Below are positions 26,840 through 36,476 of a DNA stretch of 64,000 nt, piece by piece. The notes beneath the pieces were generated by a model. That model saw only the letters and a program-made list of their open reading frames with translations. It had not been told where the DNA came from and did not search any database. Position 1 is the stretch's first letter; each line of letters begins with the position of its first letter. Source of the DNA: Pedobacter steynii (GTDB lineage Bacteria; Bacteroidota; Bacteroidia; Sphingobacteriales; Sphingobacteriaceae); the NCBI RefSeq assembly GCF_001721645.1, contig NZ_CP017141.1:2976001-3040000 (forward strand), given 5' to 3'. The translations under genes and the position numbers were made by a program.

Positions 26840-28372
26840 ATGAGAATAAAAGTATTTACCCTTGCTATGGCCTGCGTATGCTGTTTTAACGTGTCATACG
26901 CACAAAAAGCTCCCGCTGTTAAGAATGAAGCTATAAAAGCGGAGCCTGTAAGCCCTTCCAGAACTATTGTTCCGGAAAGTGCAGTTGTAACTCAACATCA
27001 GGCCACCATAAACGGACAGCGCATTGCTTATAAAGCGACCGCAGGAACGCTGCCGGTATGGGATGAAGAGGGAAAAGCAATTGCAGGCCTTTTTTACACT
27101 TATTATGAACGTTCGGATGTTCAGAACCGTGATAGCAGACCCCTAGTCATCTCCTTTAACGGAGGACCCGGTTCTGCTTCTGTATGGATGCATATTGCAT
27201 ACACTGGTCCGGTTGTCTTAAAAATAGATGATGAGGGATATCCTGTACAACCATATGGTTACAAGGAGAATCCGAGTTCTATCCTTGATGTTGCTGATAT
27301 TGTTTATATCGACCCTGTAAATACCGGATATTCCCGGCCAACAAATAAAGATGTTCCCGGAAGTAAGTTTTTTGGAGTCAATGCGGACATCAAATACCTG
27401 GCAGAATGGATCAATACCTTTGTGACGAGAAGTAACCGATGGGCATCTCCTAAATTTCTGATTGGCGAAAGTTATGGTACTACCCGTGTTTCCGGTCTGG
27501 CTCTTGAACTTCAGAATTCTCAATGGATGTACCTGAACGGGGTAATTCTGGTATCTCCAACAGAACTTGGTATTGAAAGAAGCGGGCCGGTAGAGGCTGC
27601 TTTACGGTGGCCATATTATGCGGCTACTGCCTGGTATCATAAAGCGTTGCCTGCCGATCTTCAATCAAAGACATTAGCTGCATTTTTACCCGAAGTGGAA
27701 GAGTTCACCATCAATGAACTTTTACCGGCAATGGCCAGAGGGAATTTTCTGACTGAGCAAAAGAAGAAGGAAATTGCTGCAAAGATGGCACGTTATTCCG
27801 GAATTTCAGAAAAAGTGATTTTACAATATAATCTCGATGTTTCAACAAATTTTTTCTGGAAAGAGCTGTTGAGGGATAAAGGATTTACTGTAGGTCGGTT
27901 GGACTCCAGATATAAAGGAATTGATAAAAATGATGGTGGAGAACGTCCTGATTACAATGCCGAGCTGACCTCATGGTTACATTCTTTTACACCAGCAATT
28001 AATATGTACCTCAGAAATGAGCTGAATTATAAGACGGACCTGAAATACAATATGTTCGGTTCGGTAAGACCATGGGACAATAGTAATGATAGAACGGGAG
28101 AGAACCTGAGACAGGCAATGGCGCAAAATCCATATCTGAATGTCATGGTGCAATCGGGATATTTTGATGGAGCATGCGATTATTTTAATGCAAAATACAG
28201 CATGTGGCAATTAGATCCCGGAGGCAGATTAAAAGACAGATTGAGCTTTGAAGGCTATGAAAGCGGTCATATGATGTATTTAAGAAAGGATGACCTCTCT
28301 AAAGGAAACGGTCATATTCGTGAATTTATATTAAAATCTTTACCTAAACCCGGGGTGCCTGCGAAGTTTTAA
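26840..28372 (+). CDS. S10-family serine carboxypeptidase-like protein, exported
   Basis: The 510-residue protein has a signal peptide (residues 1-21) and the alpha/beta-hydrolase layout of S10 peptidases. The oxyanion/substrate region is SFNGGPGSASVWMH (about 105-118), followed by YIDPVNTGYSRP, the nucleophile motif IGESYG (Ser211), an aspartate in the GYFDGACDYF region and the catalytic histidine in YESGHMMY. It would remove C-terminal residues from peptides in the periplasm. It is probably a single gene with its own promoter (a TATATTCG element about 30 bases upstream of the ATG). It has no evident link to the sugar locus. Confidence 0.88.
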   Translation: MRIKVFTLAMACVCCFNVSYAQKAPAVKNEAIKAEPVSPSRTIVPESAVVTQHQATINGQRIAYKATAGTLPVWDEEGKAIAGLFYTYYERSDVQNRDSRPLVISFNGGPGSASVWMHIAYTGPVVLKIDDEGYPVQPYGYKENPSSILDVADIVYIDPVNTGYSRPTNKDVPGSKFFGVNADIKYLAEWINTFVTRSNRWASPKFLIGESYGTTRVSGLALELQNSQWMYLNGVILVSPTELGIERSGPVEAALRWPYYAATAWYHKALPADLQSKTLAAFLPEVEEFTINELLPAMARGNFLTEQKKKEIAAKMARYSGISEKVILQYNLDVSTNFFWKELLRDKGFTVGRLDSRYKGIDKNDGGERPDYNAELTSWLHSFTPAINMYLRNELNYKTDLKYNMFGSVRPWDNSNDRTGENLRQAMAQNPYLNVMVQSGYFDGACDYFNAKYSMWQLDPGGRLKDRLSFEGYESGHMMYLRKDDLSKGNGHIREFILKSLPKPGVPAKF

Positions 28373-28400
28373 ATAAAATGCCTATTTTTACAGCCCACTT

Positions 28401-29363
28401 ATGGAACAGATAAAAACATCATTTGATTTCGAAAAACCTTTAGCTGAATTGGCGCAGCAAATTGAAAAGGTTAAACAGGTTGCCGATAAAACCAAAGTAG
28501 ATATGTCTGCTACACTAGCTGAACTGGAAGAGAAGTTGGCTGATACACAGCAAACACTTTACAGCCATCTCACCGGATGGCAGAAGGTTCAGATGTCGCG
28601 TCATCCTGAAAGACCGCAAACGCTGGATTATATCAGTATGATCTGCGATGATTTCATAGAAATGCATGGCGACAGGACTGTAAAAGACGATAAGGCTATT
28701 ATTGGAGGTTTTGCAACTATTGCTGGTCAGACGGTAATGGTCATCGGACACCAGAAAGGTAAAAATACCAAGGAACGACAATACCGCAATTTTGGGATGG
28801 CCAATCCTGAAGGATATAGAAAAGCATTACGTTTAATGCGTCTTGCGGAGAAGTTCAATAAACCTGTTATTTCTTTTATTGATACGATGGGTGCTTATCC
28901 CGGACTGGAAGCCGAAGAACGTGGACAGGGGGAAGCAATTGCTCGTAACTTGTTGGAGATGTCTGTACTGAAAGTACCAATCTTGTGTTTTGTAGTCGGT
29001 GAAGGAGCTTCAGGCGGTGCATTGGGGATCGGAATCGGTGATCGCGTATATATGTTGGAGCATACCTGGTATTCTGTAATTTCTCCGGAATCCTGCTCGT
29101 CTATCTTATGGCGCAGTTGGGATTATAAAGAAAGAGCTGCAGAATGTCTGAAACTGACTTCGGATGATATGTACAAGAATCAGCTGATCGACGGGATCAT
29201 TAAAGAACCATTGGGCGGTGCACACCAGAATCCTGAGGCAATGGGTGAAACGATTAAAGAACAGATCATAAGTGATCTGGCTGTGCTAAAGAAATTAAAA
29301 ACAGATGCCATGATTACCAAGAGAATTGATAAATTCTGTGCAATGGGTGTGGTAAACGAATAA
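28401..29363 (+). CDS. accA: acetyl-CoA carboxylase carboxyltransferase subunit alpha
   Basis: AccA with AccD transfers the carboxyl group from biotin to acetyl-CoA to form malonyl-CoA, the first step of fatty acid synthesis. At 320 residues it has the usual length. It shows the N-terminal coiled-coil region ([18 protein letters not shown]), the [12 protein letters not shown] segment, the core [29 protein letters not shown], the [18 protein letters not shown] motif and [17 protein letters not shown] clear terminator follows 23 bases after the stop. Confidence 0.97.
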   Translation: MEQIKTSFDFEKPLAELAQQIEKVKQVADKTKVDMSATLAELEEKLADTQQTLYSHLTGWQKVQMSRHPERPQTLDYISMICDDFIEMHGDRTVKDDKAIIGGFATIAGQTVMVIGHQKGKNTKERQYRNFGMANPEGYRKALRLMRLAEKFNKPVISFIDTMGAYPGLEAEERGQGEAIARNLLEMSVLKVPILCFVVGEGASGGALGIGIGDRVYMLEHTWYSVISPESCSSILWRSWDYKERAAECLKLTSDDMYKNQLIDGIIKEPLGGAHQNPEAMGETIKEQIISDLAVLKKLKTDAMITKRIDKFCAMGVVNE

Positions 29364-29386
29364 ATGATTATAAAACATAATAAGGG

Positions 29387-29424
29387 AAAAGGCTGCAACT
29401 CATACTGCAGCCTTTTCTTTTTTT
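29387..29424 (+). terminator. Rho-independent terminator of accA
   Basis: AAAAGGCTGCA and TGCAGCCTTTT form an 11-pair stem around an eight-base loop, followed by CTTTTTTT. Confidence 0.88.
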
Positions 29425-29449
29425 AATACCTCCATAAAATAGCTGTACT

Positions 29450-30640
29450 ATGATAAAGAAAATCGCATATGGCCTCGCTCTGATTACCTCACTTTTTATA
29501 TTGGTTCTATGTATACTCTTCATTAGCAGACCTGAGCTGATCCGTGTTTTAAGGTACCAGAGTCCTGATGCAGAAACTTATAAAATATATCCCCAATCGA
29601 AGGTTATGCCGGCGGATACTCCTTTTCATTTCGTAAAAGCGAAGACAATGAGAAATGATCTGGATACTATTCTGGTGTTTGACCGGGAAAAAAAGATGAT
29701 GCCGTTTAAGCAGTACCTGGAAGAAGGTAAGGTTAATCTTTTTATGGTGATCAGAAATGATACTATAATTTATGAGAAGTTTAAAGCCGGTTATAGCGAC
29801 ACCACATTAACGACAGTCTTTTCAGTAGCGAAGTCCATGGTATCAATCATGCTTGGACAGGCAATGGAAGAAGGGAAAGTTAAAAGTCTGGATGATCGTC
29901 TGCTCTTGTATATTCCGGAATTGAAGAGTAATCCGGTATTTGGGCAGATTACCTTAAGGAATCTGGTGGAAATGAAATCAGGATTGGAGTTTAGCGGGCT
30001 TGAAGGGGGGCTGATTTCGGCTTTTTTATCTGATGAGGCCAAATACTATTATACCGAAAATATTAAAAATGAACTGTTGAGGTTAAAGGCTGAACATCCT
30101 CCTGGGAAATTCTGGAAGTATAAGAGTGTTGACGTCCTGTTGTTGAGCTGGGCTTTGGAAAATGCTACCGGAAAAAATGTGACTGCTTATTTTCAGGATA
30201 AAGTCTGGACAAAGATCGGGGCAGCTTATCCGGCAAGTTGGGGTTTAGATCATATCGGAGGATTGGCTAATACGGCCAGCCGGTTCCAGGCTACAGGGAT
30301 TGACCTGGCTAAAATAGGAAGGTTATATCTGCAGAAAGGTAATTATAAGGGACGTCAGGTAGTTTCGAACGAATGGGTTACAAAGTCTGTTCGTGCAGGA
30401 GCTGATTCTTCAATTGCAGCTAAAGGGTGGCAAAGGACCCGACAGAACTATTTGTGGTGGGTTCCTCAGGAAGGAGTTAATGGTGATTTCGCCGCAGAGG
30501 GAATGCGTGGGCAACGTTTATATATTGATCCTTTAACCAATACCATTATTGTTCAGTTTGCACTTAAGGGGGCAGGAGATTATCCCTATCGTAAAATCAG
30601 TCGTTATTTGTCCGGGTTACCTTTTGTTTACCCTAAATAA
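29450..30640 (+). CDS. class C beta-lactamase-like serine hydrolase, membrane-anchored
   Basis: The 396-residue protein has one N-terminal hydrophobic anchor (residues 5-26) and the penicillin-binding-protein-like fold. The SxxK motif is SVAK (S125-K128), the YxN position is occupied by YKS in FWKYKSVDVLL, and the third motif region reads AEGMRGQRLYI. This set resembles the 6-aminohexanoate-oligomer hydrolase/esterase (NylB-like) branch rather than true AmpC enzymes. A beta-lactam resistance role should not be assumed. The natural substrate is unknown. The gene stands alone between two terminators. Confidence 0.85.
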   Translation: MIKKIAYGLALITSLFILVLCILFISRPELIRVLRYQSPDAETYKIYPQSKVMPADTPFHFVKAKTMRNDLDTILVFDREKKMMPFKQYLEEGKVNLFMVIRNDTIIYEKFKAGYSDTTLTTVFSVAKSMVSIMLGQAMEEGKVKSLDDRLLLYIPELKSNPVFGQITLRNLVEMKSGLEFSGLEGGLISAFLSDEAKYYYTENIKNELLRLKAEHPPGKFWKYKSVDVLLLSWALENATGKNVTAYFQDKVWTKIGAAYPASWGLDHIGGLANTASRFQATGIDLAKIGRLYLQKGNYKGRQVVSNEWVTKSVRAGADSSIAAKGWQRTRQNYLWWVPQEGVNGDFAAEGMRGQRLYIDPLTNTIIVQFALKGAGDYPYRKISRYLSGLPFVYPK

Positions 30641-30642
30641 AA

Positions 30643-30698
30643 AACTAAAGCCTAAAAAAAGAGCATCTTTAAAGATGCTCTTTTTTTAGGCTTTAGTT
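30643..30698. terminator. bidirectional terminator: 56-base perfect palindrome
   Basis: The arms 30643-30670 and 30671-30698 are exact reverse complements with no spacer. Each arm has an A7 or T7 run beside a GAGCATCTTT core, so a hairpin followed by U-rich RNA forms in both directions. It lies between the convergent serine hydrolase gene (stop 30640) and the DUF2723 gene (stop 30712). Confidence 0.92.
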
Positions 30699-30711
30699 AC
30701 ACTTAATTATT

Positions 30712-33700
30712 TTATTGCGGTGGGAAGAAAGCCGAGAATCTGGCTTCCAATACAGCAAATTTATCGTTCAGATCTTTGCTGAGTTTAGTCTGTTTATATT
30801 CCGCAGCAGTTCTTGCCATCTGGTTCAGGAAAGACATCCCTAACTGTACGTTTTGATTGCCTATAAACCTGTTTTTACTTTGCGAAACATCAGCAAGGTA
30901 AGTCAGTTCTTTTTGAATGTACTCAGCTGATTTTTCGATCAGCGCATTTGCTCTTTTCTGATCATTCAATAAATATAAGTTTTCTGCCATAAAGTAAGCA
31001 CCCATCATCGAGCGCATGCCATAGAATTTTTCCGGCATTACTTCAAAATAGCGGTTTACTACTTTTTTAGCATCTTCTACCTTACCTTCTTTAAGCAATC
31101 CAGAAATCGTGTTGTTGAAGACATTGGTAAAGATAGAAATATCATCACCTGATTGTGTATCCAGATATCTTGCGTTTTTCACATTTCCCCACACAAACTT
31201 ATTCATCACATTGTTGTATAGAGGGCCAATGTTAAGCTGTTCACTTTTGGCTGCTGCAGTATCTGGTTTGAAAGGCATCAGGCGTAAAGCCAAACCTTCA
31301 TTATATAGATATTTGTCTAACCCGTTGTACTGATCGGAAGGAACAGTACTAGCAAAGTAAATTGGTCTTTTCCAATCGTTATGTACCAGAATATCGAACA
31401 TGGCTAGAGTTCCTTTGGTTACATACCCTTTATTAAAGGTCCATTCCAATGCAGGAGCAATCCTTGCAGAGTCAGCTGGATTAGCTGCACCATTTTTAAT
31501 CGCATCCGCTTTGTTGATCGTTAATTTAAAGTTTTTTGTTGGAATGAAATTCACTTTTCTTCCGTCATTCAAAGGAACTTTATCTTCATTATTTTCAGAA
31601 AGCAAGAGCTCCACAATTGTTTTTAGCTCCACATTACCTGCAATATCTTTATCCTGATAATACATGACATCTCTTTCTCCCTGAACATATTGAGACTCTT
31701 TCATGGAAATAGGAAGAGGTGCAGATTCATTTTGTTTGCGTTTCATTCCGTTGATGTACCAGTCGGTATCAAATAAACTCAGATTGACCAGACGGATATC
31801 CGGTCTGATGTTTTCAACTTCCTGTGCATACCATAAGGGATAAGTGTCATTATCTCCATAAGTAAACAGAATGGCATTTGGAGCACAGGACTGAAGGTAA
31901 TCAACCGCAATATCATGAGCTACCATTTTAGTGGAACGGTCATGGTCATCCCATCCCTGTGCAGCCATAATTACCGGAGCAGCAAATAAACCCGCTACAG
32001 TAGCCAGGATACCTCCGGTTGCCGGAGTCATTTTTTTAAATACCCATTCCCGCAGTGCAAGTACGCCAAATCCGACCCATATGGCAAAGGCATAAAATGA
32101 TCCTGCATAAGCATAATCACGTTCCCTTGGCTCCATCGGTTTCTGATTCAGGTATAATACGATCGCAAGACCGGTAAAGAAGAACAGGAGACCAACAATC
32201 CCAGCGTCTTTCTGGTTTCGTTTGAAATGCCATATTGCGCCTAGTAAACCCATGATTAATGGAAGGAAGAAGAAACGGTTATAAGCATTACTGTCTATAA
32301 TAGATGGAGGCAGGTTTTTCTGATTTCCCAGCATGATACCATCAATAGGTTTGATCCCGCTTAACCATTGACCTTCATAAAGGCTGCCTTGTCCCTGGTC
32401 GTCATTTTGTCTGCCTACGAAGTTCCACATAAAATATCTCATGTACATCTGCCCAACCTGATACGACATCAGGAATCCGATATTGTCAAAAAGGCTGGGG
32501 AAATGATCGTCACTAAAACCCATCAAATCCTTATAGTAAGCAACATGCCCCGGATCATCACTATACATACGAGGGAAAGGAGTTGTTCTGTCATACTCAT
32601 ACTCGGTCTTTTTACCGGCTACTTCATATTTTTCCGCACCTTTTCTATATAATGTTTTTCCTTCTACCACATTTACTCCCTGAGAGTTATAGTTGGGCCC
32701 AAATAATAACGGTCTATCACCATATTGTTCCCTGTTTAGGTATCCGAGGAAAGAGAAGGCATTATCTGGATCACTGTTATTCAGGTTAGGATCTGCTTTT
32801 GCACGGATAATGATCATGGCAAATGATCCATAACCAAAGATGATCAGTACTGTAGACAATAAGGCAAGGTTAAGGATTTTTTTCTGGTGTTTAATGGAAT
32901 ACCTGATCCCCCAGGTCAACCCGGCTATAAGTAAGATTGCAAAAAAGATCACCCCGGTACCAAAACCCATTCCCAGACTGTTCACAAAGAATAAGTCGAA
33001 ATATGCACCAAATGAAACCAGATATTGGATGATACCGTATTGGATAACTGCAAGAATCAGAATACCTACGATCCCGGCTTTAATTGTACCGCCAGTAGTC
33101 GGATTTTTTGTTTTCTTGAAATAATATACAAAGGCAATTGCCGGAATGGTCAATAAGTTCAATAAGTGAATTCCGATAGATAAGCCCATGATATAGGCGA
33201 TGAATAGCAACCATCTGTCTGCACGAGGCTCATCTGCATTGGCTTCCCATTTTAATATTCCCCAGAATACAATGGCAGTAAATAGGGAAGAGAGGGCATA
33301 TACCTCAGACTCTACTGCTGAGAACCAGAAGCTGTCAGAGAAAGTGTAGGCAAGTGCGCCTACCATACCTGCCCCCATAATAGAGATCAGGTTGGATTTA
33401 CTAACTTCTTCTTTTTCTTTCACCAGGACTTTCTTCGCTAATGCGGTTATGGTCCAAAATAAGAATAAGATGGTTGCAGCACTGGCAATTGCCGAGCCGA
33501 CATTCATGAAGTACGCCACTTTAGTGACATCACCAAATGCCAACAGAGAAAAGAAGCGCTGTATCATTAAGAACAGAGGTGCCCCCGGTTGGTGGACTAC
33601 CTGCATTTTTAAGGCAGAGGCGATAAACTCTCCGCAATCCCAGAAGCTCACTGAAGGTTCTAATGTCAGGATATACGTTACTGTAGCTATCAGAAAACAA

Positions 33701-33738
33701 AGCCAGCCGGTAAGGTTGTTGATTTTTGAATAATTCAT
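30712..33738 (-). CDS. DUF2723 family large membrane protein (GT-C glycosyltransferase-like)
   Basis: The 1008-residue protein starts with the DUF2723 signature: a first membrane segment, LEPSVSFWDCGEFIASALKMQV and the HQPGAPLF loop. About 12-14 hydrophobic segments occupy residues 10-610. The rest is soluble and has helical repeats near the end (about 890-1000). The acidic residues in the first periplasmic loop and the overall plan resemble GT-C-fold protein O-mannosyltransferases, so a role in protein or lipid glycosylation is plausible, but no activity is established for this family as far as I know. It is transcribed alone, towards the palindromic terminator. Confidence 0.87.
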   Translation of the reverse strand: MNYSKINNLTGWLCFLIATVTYILTLEPSVSFWDCGEFIASALKMQVVHQPGAPLFLMIQRFFSLLAFGDVTKVAYFMNVGSAIASAATILFLFWTITALAKKVLVKEKEEVSKSNLISIMGAGMVGALAYTFSDSFWFSAVESEVYALSSLFTAIVFWGILKWEANADEPRADRWLLFIAYIMGLSIGIHLLNLLTIPAIAFVYYFKKTKNPTTGGTIKAGIVGILILAVIQYGIIQYLVSFGAYFDLFFVNSLGMGFGTGVIFFAILLIAGLTWGIRYSIKHQKKILNLALLSTVLIIFGYGSFAMIIIRAKADPNLNNSDPDNAFSFLGYLNREQYGDRPLLFGPNYNSQGVNVVEGKTLYRKGAEKYEVAGKKTEYEYDRTTPFPRMYSDDPGHVAYYKDLMGFSDDHFPSLFDNIGFLMSYQVGQMYMRYFMWNFVGRQNDDQGQGSLYEGQWLSGIKPIDGIMLGNQKNLPPSIIDSNAYNRFFFLPLIMGLLGAIWHFKRNQKDAGIVGLLFFFTGLAIVLYLNQKPMEPRERDYAYAGSFYAFAIWVGFGVLALREWVFKKMTPATGGILATVAGLFAAPVIMAAQGWDDHDRSTKMVAHDIAVDYLQSCAPNAILFTYGDNDTYPLWYAQEVENIRPDIRLVNLSLFDTDWYINGMKRKQNESAPLPISMKESQYVQGERDVMYYQDKDIAGNVELKTIVELLLSENNEDKVPLNDGRKVNFIPTKNFKLTINKADAIKNGAANPADSARIAPALEWTFNKGYVTKGTLAMFDILVHNDWKRPIYFASTVPSDQYNGLDKYLYNEGLALRLMPFKPDTAAAKSEQLNIGPLYNNVMNKFVWGNVKNARYLDTQSGDDISIFTNVFNNTISGLLKEGKVEDAKKVVNRYFEVMPEKFYGMRSMMGAYFMAENLYLLNDQKRANALIEKSAEYIQKELTYLADVSQSKNRFIGNQNVQLGMSFLNQMARTAAEYKQTKLSKDLNDKFAVLEARFSAFFPPQ

Positions 33739-34034
33739 TTCTTGTATTGAATAGTTATTAAAGTCGCGCTAATAAAATGCAGCCGAAAATAAAGAATAAG
33801 ATTGATAAACGCACAAAGTAATGGGGAGTTTAACAAATTTAACGGAGGGATATGGGCGTGTTATTGTAATATCACTTATATGTTACGGGTTCTTTCTTCC
33901 TTGTGTTTCTAACAGCTCGTTTTTTTTTGAAAAAAAAGTAAAAAAAATGTTTGCAGCAACTTATTGATTTTAAATAGCTTATTTGTCCGGGAGACAGAAG
34001 TGCTTAAAATATTTTAATTTTTTTTGCTTGATCA
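33739..34034. other. gene-free region upstream of the DUF2723 gene
   Basis: This AT-rich gap lies between the divergent DUF2723 gene and the tRNA-Gln promoter. A leftward -7-like sequence (TTACTTTG on the minus strand, 33821-33814) lies about 76 bases before the DUF2723 start, but I see no -33 element at the right distance. Runs of T and A at about 33920-33950 flank each other. No gene is visible. Confidence 0.4.
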
Positions 34035-34065
34035 TTTGCAAAAATCAAAAATGTGCGTACATTTG
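34035..34065 (+). promoter_or_regulatory. promoter of tRNA-Gln
   Basis: TTTG (34035-34038), 19 bases, then TACATTTG (34058-34065): a full match to the Bacteroidota promoter consensus. The bases after the -7 box (CATTCCCTTA) resemble those at the str and S10 promoters. The tRNA starts about 45 bases later. Confidence 0.85.
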
Positions 34066-34109
34066 CATTCCCTTACAAAGCAAGCCTATCACGCTTTAAA
34101 AGGAAAGAT

Positions 34110-34180
34110 TGCCCGATAGTATAAAGGTAGTACAACGGTTTTTGGTACCGTTTGTCTAGGTTCGAATCCTGGTCGGGCAA
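34110..34180 (+). tRNA. tRNA-Gln (anticodon TTG)
   Basis: A complete 71-base cloverleaf is visible. The acceptor stem is TGCCCGA with TCGGGCA (34173-34179) and discriminator A34180. The D arm is GTA...TAC. The anticodon stem is ACGGT with ACCGT around the loop 34140-34146, giving the anticodon TTG at 34142-34144. The T arm contains the invariant GGTTCGAATCC. CCA is not encoded. A terminator follows at 34191, so it is a single-tRNA unit upstream of prs. Confidence 0.96.
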
Positions 34181-34190
34181 CAAAACATAT

Positions 34191-34226
34191 TCGGATTGTG
34201 GTTTTATTCACAATCCGATTTTTTTT
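34191..34226 (+). terminator. Rho-independent terminator after tRNA-Gln
   Basis: TCGGATTGTG and CACAATCCGA form a perfect ten-pair stem around an eight-base loop, followed by eight T. It ends 26 bases before the prs start codon. Confidence 0.9.
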
Positions 34227-34251
34227 AACCAGCATTGATACACCTCTAATC

Positions 34252-35193
34252 ATGCCATTGCAGTTTAACCCAGTTAAGCTTTTTGCCGGAACCGGTACAA
34301 AAGAATTAGCAATCAAAATTGCCGAAAGCTACGGCAAGCCACTAGGCGACGTCACTTTAAACCGATTTAGCGACGGTGAGTTTCAACCTTCTTATGATGA
34401 AACAGTACGTGGTTGCGATGTCTTCCTAATCAATTCTACTTACCAGCCCAACGACAACTTAATGGAGCTTTTGTTAATGATTGATGCGGCAAAGCGTGCA
34501 TCTGCTCATTACATTACCGCGGTTGTTCCTTATTATGGTTTGGCCAGACAAGACAGGAAAGATAAACCTCGTGTAGCAATAGGTGCAAAACTGGTAGCGA
34601 ATTTATTGAAATCTGCAGGTATCCACAGAATCATGACTATGGATCTTCACGCTGCGCAGATACAAGGTTTCTTTGATATTCCGGTAGACCATTTAGATGG
34701 CTCGGTGATCTTCGTTCCTTATATCAAAAGCTTAGGCCTGGAGAATTTAACCATTGCATCTCCGGATATGGGGGGCTCTTACAGAGCCCGTACATTTGCA
34801 AAGTTCTTCAATGCAGAGGTGGTGATTTGTGATAAGAGACGTAAACGTGCCAATGAAATTGAATCAATGTCTATCATTGGGGATGTGGTTGGTCAGGATA
34901 TCGTCTTGATTGATGACATTTGTGATACTGCAGGTACCTTATCCAAAGCAGCAGCGCTGATTATGGAAAAAGGGGCGAAAAGTGTAAGGGCCGTATGTAC
35001 ACACCCGGTGTTGTCTGGAAAGGCCTATGAAACGATTGAAAACTCTATGTTATCAGAGCTCATCGTTACAGATACTATTCCTTTGAAGCGTCCGAGTGAT
35101 AAAATCAGGGTATTGAGTACAGCTGAATTATTTGCAAAAGCAATTGCCAATGTAAATGAACATGGCTCTATCAGTGACCTCTTTAGAGTTTAA
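34252..35193 (+). CDS. prs: ribose-phosphate pyrophosphokinase (PRPP synthetase)
   Basis: The enzyme makes PRPP from ribose-5-phosphate and ATP for nucleotide, histidine and tryptophan synthesis. From the ATG at 34252 the protein has 313 residues, the usual length. It shows KLFAGTGTKELA, the FSDGEFQ loop, YGLARQDRKDKPR (ATP-binding flexible loop), the divalent-cation site MTMDLHAAQIQGFF and the PRPP-binding VLIDDICDTAGTL. The earlier in-frame ATG at 34198 would run through the tRNA terminator and adds residues foreign to the family, so it was rejected. Confidence 0.97.
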   Translation: MPLQFNPVKLFAGTGTKELAIKIAESYGKPLGDVTLNRFSDGEFQPSYDETVRGCDVFLINSTYQPNDNLMELLLMIDAAKRASAHYITAVVPYYGLARQDRKDKPRVAIGAKLVANLLKSAGIHRIMTMDLHAAQIQGFFDIPVDHLDGSVIFVPYIKSLGLENLTIASPDMGGSYRARTFAKFFNAEVVICDKRRKRANEIESMSIIGDVVGQDIVLIDDICDTAGTLSKAAALIMEKGAKSVRAVCTHPVLSGKAYETIENSMLSELIVTDTIPLKRPSDKIRVLSTAELFAKAIANVNEHGSISDLFRV

Positions 35194-35225
35194 TATTTTA
35201 ATACATAATATATAATCAATAAAAA

Positions 35226-35804
35226 ATGAAAACAATCGCAATTAGCGGTTCTCCAAGAGAGAACGTAGGGAAACGCGATGCTAAAGAGCTTCGCTATGAA
35301 GGTAAAGTTCCTGCAGTATTGTATGGTGGTCCAGAGCAAAAACACTTTGCTGTAATCACAACTGAATTAAAGGATGCTATTTATACTCCTGAAGCAAACT
35401 TTGTTGAAATTGACATTAATGGTACTAAAACTAAAGCTATCATTAAAGAATTACAATTTCACCCACTTACTGATCTGTTATTACACGTAGATTTTCTTCA
35501 GTTATTTGATGACAAAGAGATCTTAATGGAAATCCCAGTTAAATTGACCGGTACGTCTCCAGGTGTTAAAATGGGTGGTAAATTAGTACAGAAATTACGT
35601 AAACTTCGTGTTAAAGCACTTCCAAAAGATATGCCTCAAACAGTTGAAGTGAGCATTGCAAAATTAGAAGTTGGAAACTTATTCCGCGTACGTGACCTTG
35701 CTAAAGGTGACTATGTAATCACAAACACTCCTGAAGATACGATCGTTTCTGTAGGAATGTCAAGAGCTTTAAAACAAGCAGAAAACGAAGCTAACAAGAA
35801 ATAA
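35226..35804 (+). CDS. rplY: 50S ribosomal protein L25, long Ctc/TL5 type
   Basis: bL25 binds 5S rRNA. At 192 residues this is the two-domain CTC form. An N-terminal 5S-binding domain (1-95) contains the characteristic LRYEGKVPAVLYGG and KELQFHPLTDLLLHVDF. A C-terminal beta domain follows, with IPVKLTGTSPGVKMGGKL. It lies 32 bases after prs. The prs-rplY-pth order is common in many bacteria, and the arrangement here supports all three calls. A terminator follows. Confidence 0.96.
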   Translation: MKTIAISGSPRENVGKRDAKELRYEGKVPAVLYGGPEQKHFAVITTELKDAIYTPEANFVEIDINGTKTKAIIKELQFHPLTDLLLHVDFLQLFDDKEILMEIPVKLTGTSPGVKMGGKLVQKLRKLRVKALPKDMPQTVEVSIAKLEVGNLFRVRDLAKGDYVITNTPEDTIVSVGMSRALKQAENEANKK

Positions 35805-35823
35805 TTTCTTTATTAGCCCGGTT

Positions 35824-35858
35824 AAAAAAGCAGTACCAGCAATGGTACTGCTTTTTTT
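35824..35858 (+). terminator. Rho-independent terminator after rplY
   Basis: AAAAAAGCAGTACC and GGTACTGCTTTTTT form a 14-pair stem around the loop AGCAAT, ending in seven T. Confidence 0.92.
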
Positions 35859-35901
35859 ATGGAATAGGTTTAACCTAAATGATTGTTCTCATCTAAACTA
35901 T

Positions 35902-35909
35902 TATATTTG
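35902..35909 (+). promoter_or_regulatory. -7 box of pth, six bases before the start codon
   Basis: TATATTTG matches TAnnTTTG fully and is followed by CAACAC and then ATG. A TTG lies 16 bases upstream, which is short for a -33 element. Initiation a few bases after the box would put the mRNA 5' end at or beside the ATG. Confidence 0.55.
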
Positions 35910-35915
35910 CAACAC

Positions 35916-36476
35916 ATGAAATACTTAATCGTTGGTTTAGGGAATATCGGTCCTGAATATATGGATACCCGACATAATATCGGTTTTAATATCGCAGATG
36001 AGTTAGTGAAACAATTGGGAGGATCGTTTTCCAATGTACGGCTGGCTTATTATTCCGAGGTATCTTTTAGAGGGAAAAAATTGCATGTGATTAAGCCGAC
36101 AACCTACATGAACCTAAGCGGGAAATCTGTAAATTACTATATGCAGGAGCTGAGGATTCCTTTGGAGAATGTGTTGGTTATCGTAGATGACCTGGCTTTA
36201 CCATTGGGTAAGCTGAGGTTGAAAATGCAAGGTAGCAGCGCTGGCCATAATGGACTTAAAAGTATCGAAGGCCTCTGCGGAGGACAAAACTATCCACGTT
36301 TACGTTTTGGGATCAGTGATAATTTTGCGAAGGGTAGGCAGGCGGATTATGTACTTGCTCCATTTGATAAAGAGGAACAACCAGAACTTCCTGCGTTGAT
36401 TGATAAAAGCGTGGACCTGATCAAAAGTTTTGTGACCATAGGTCCTGCGCTTACCATGACTGCTTTTAATAAGTAG
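35916..36476 (+). CDS. pth: peptidyl-tRNA hydrolase
   Basis: Pth frees tRNA from peptidyl-tRNA released by stalled ribosomes. The 186-residue protein has the N-terminal strand [13 protein letters not shown] with Asn10, the catalytic histidine in DTRHNIGF (His20), the [13 protein letters not shown] loop, [14 protein letters not shown] with the conserved aspartate, and [14 protein letters not shown] chose ATG 35916 rather than 35883 because family proteins begin immediately before the first strand and the -7 box sits just upstream. The 3' end overlaps the convergent hybrid kinase gene by 11 bases. Confidence 0.96.
   Translation: MKYLIVGLGNIGPEYMDTRHNIGFNIADELVKQLGGSFSNVRLAYYSEVSFRGKKLHVIKPTTYMNLSGKSVNYYMQELRIPLENVLVIVDDLALPLGKLRLKMQGSSAGHNGLKSIEGLCGGQNYPRLRFGISDNFAKGRQADYVLAPFDKEEQPELPALIDKSVDLIKSFVTIGPALTMTAFNK

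Noticed and set aside
29450..30640. Antibiotic-resistance beta-lactamase
   Set aside because: The motif set (SVAK, YKS, GMRGQ) fits the NylB-like hydrolase branch better than AmpC; resistance is not supported.
34198..34251. N-terminal extension of prs
   Set aside because: The extra residues are encoded by the tRNA terminator hairpin and are absent from PRPP synthetases.
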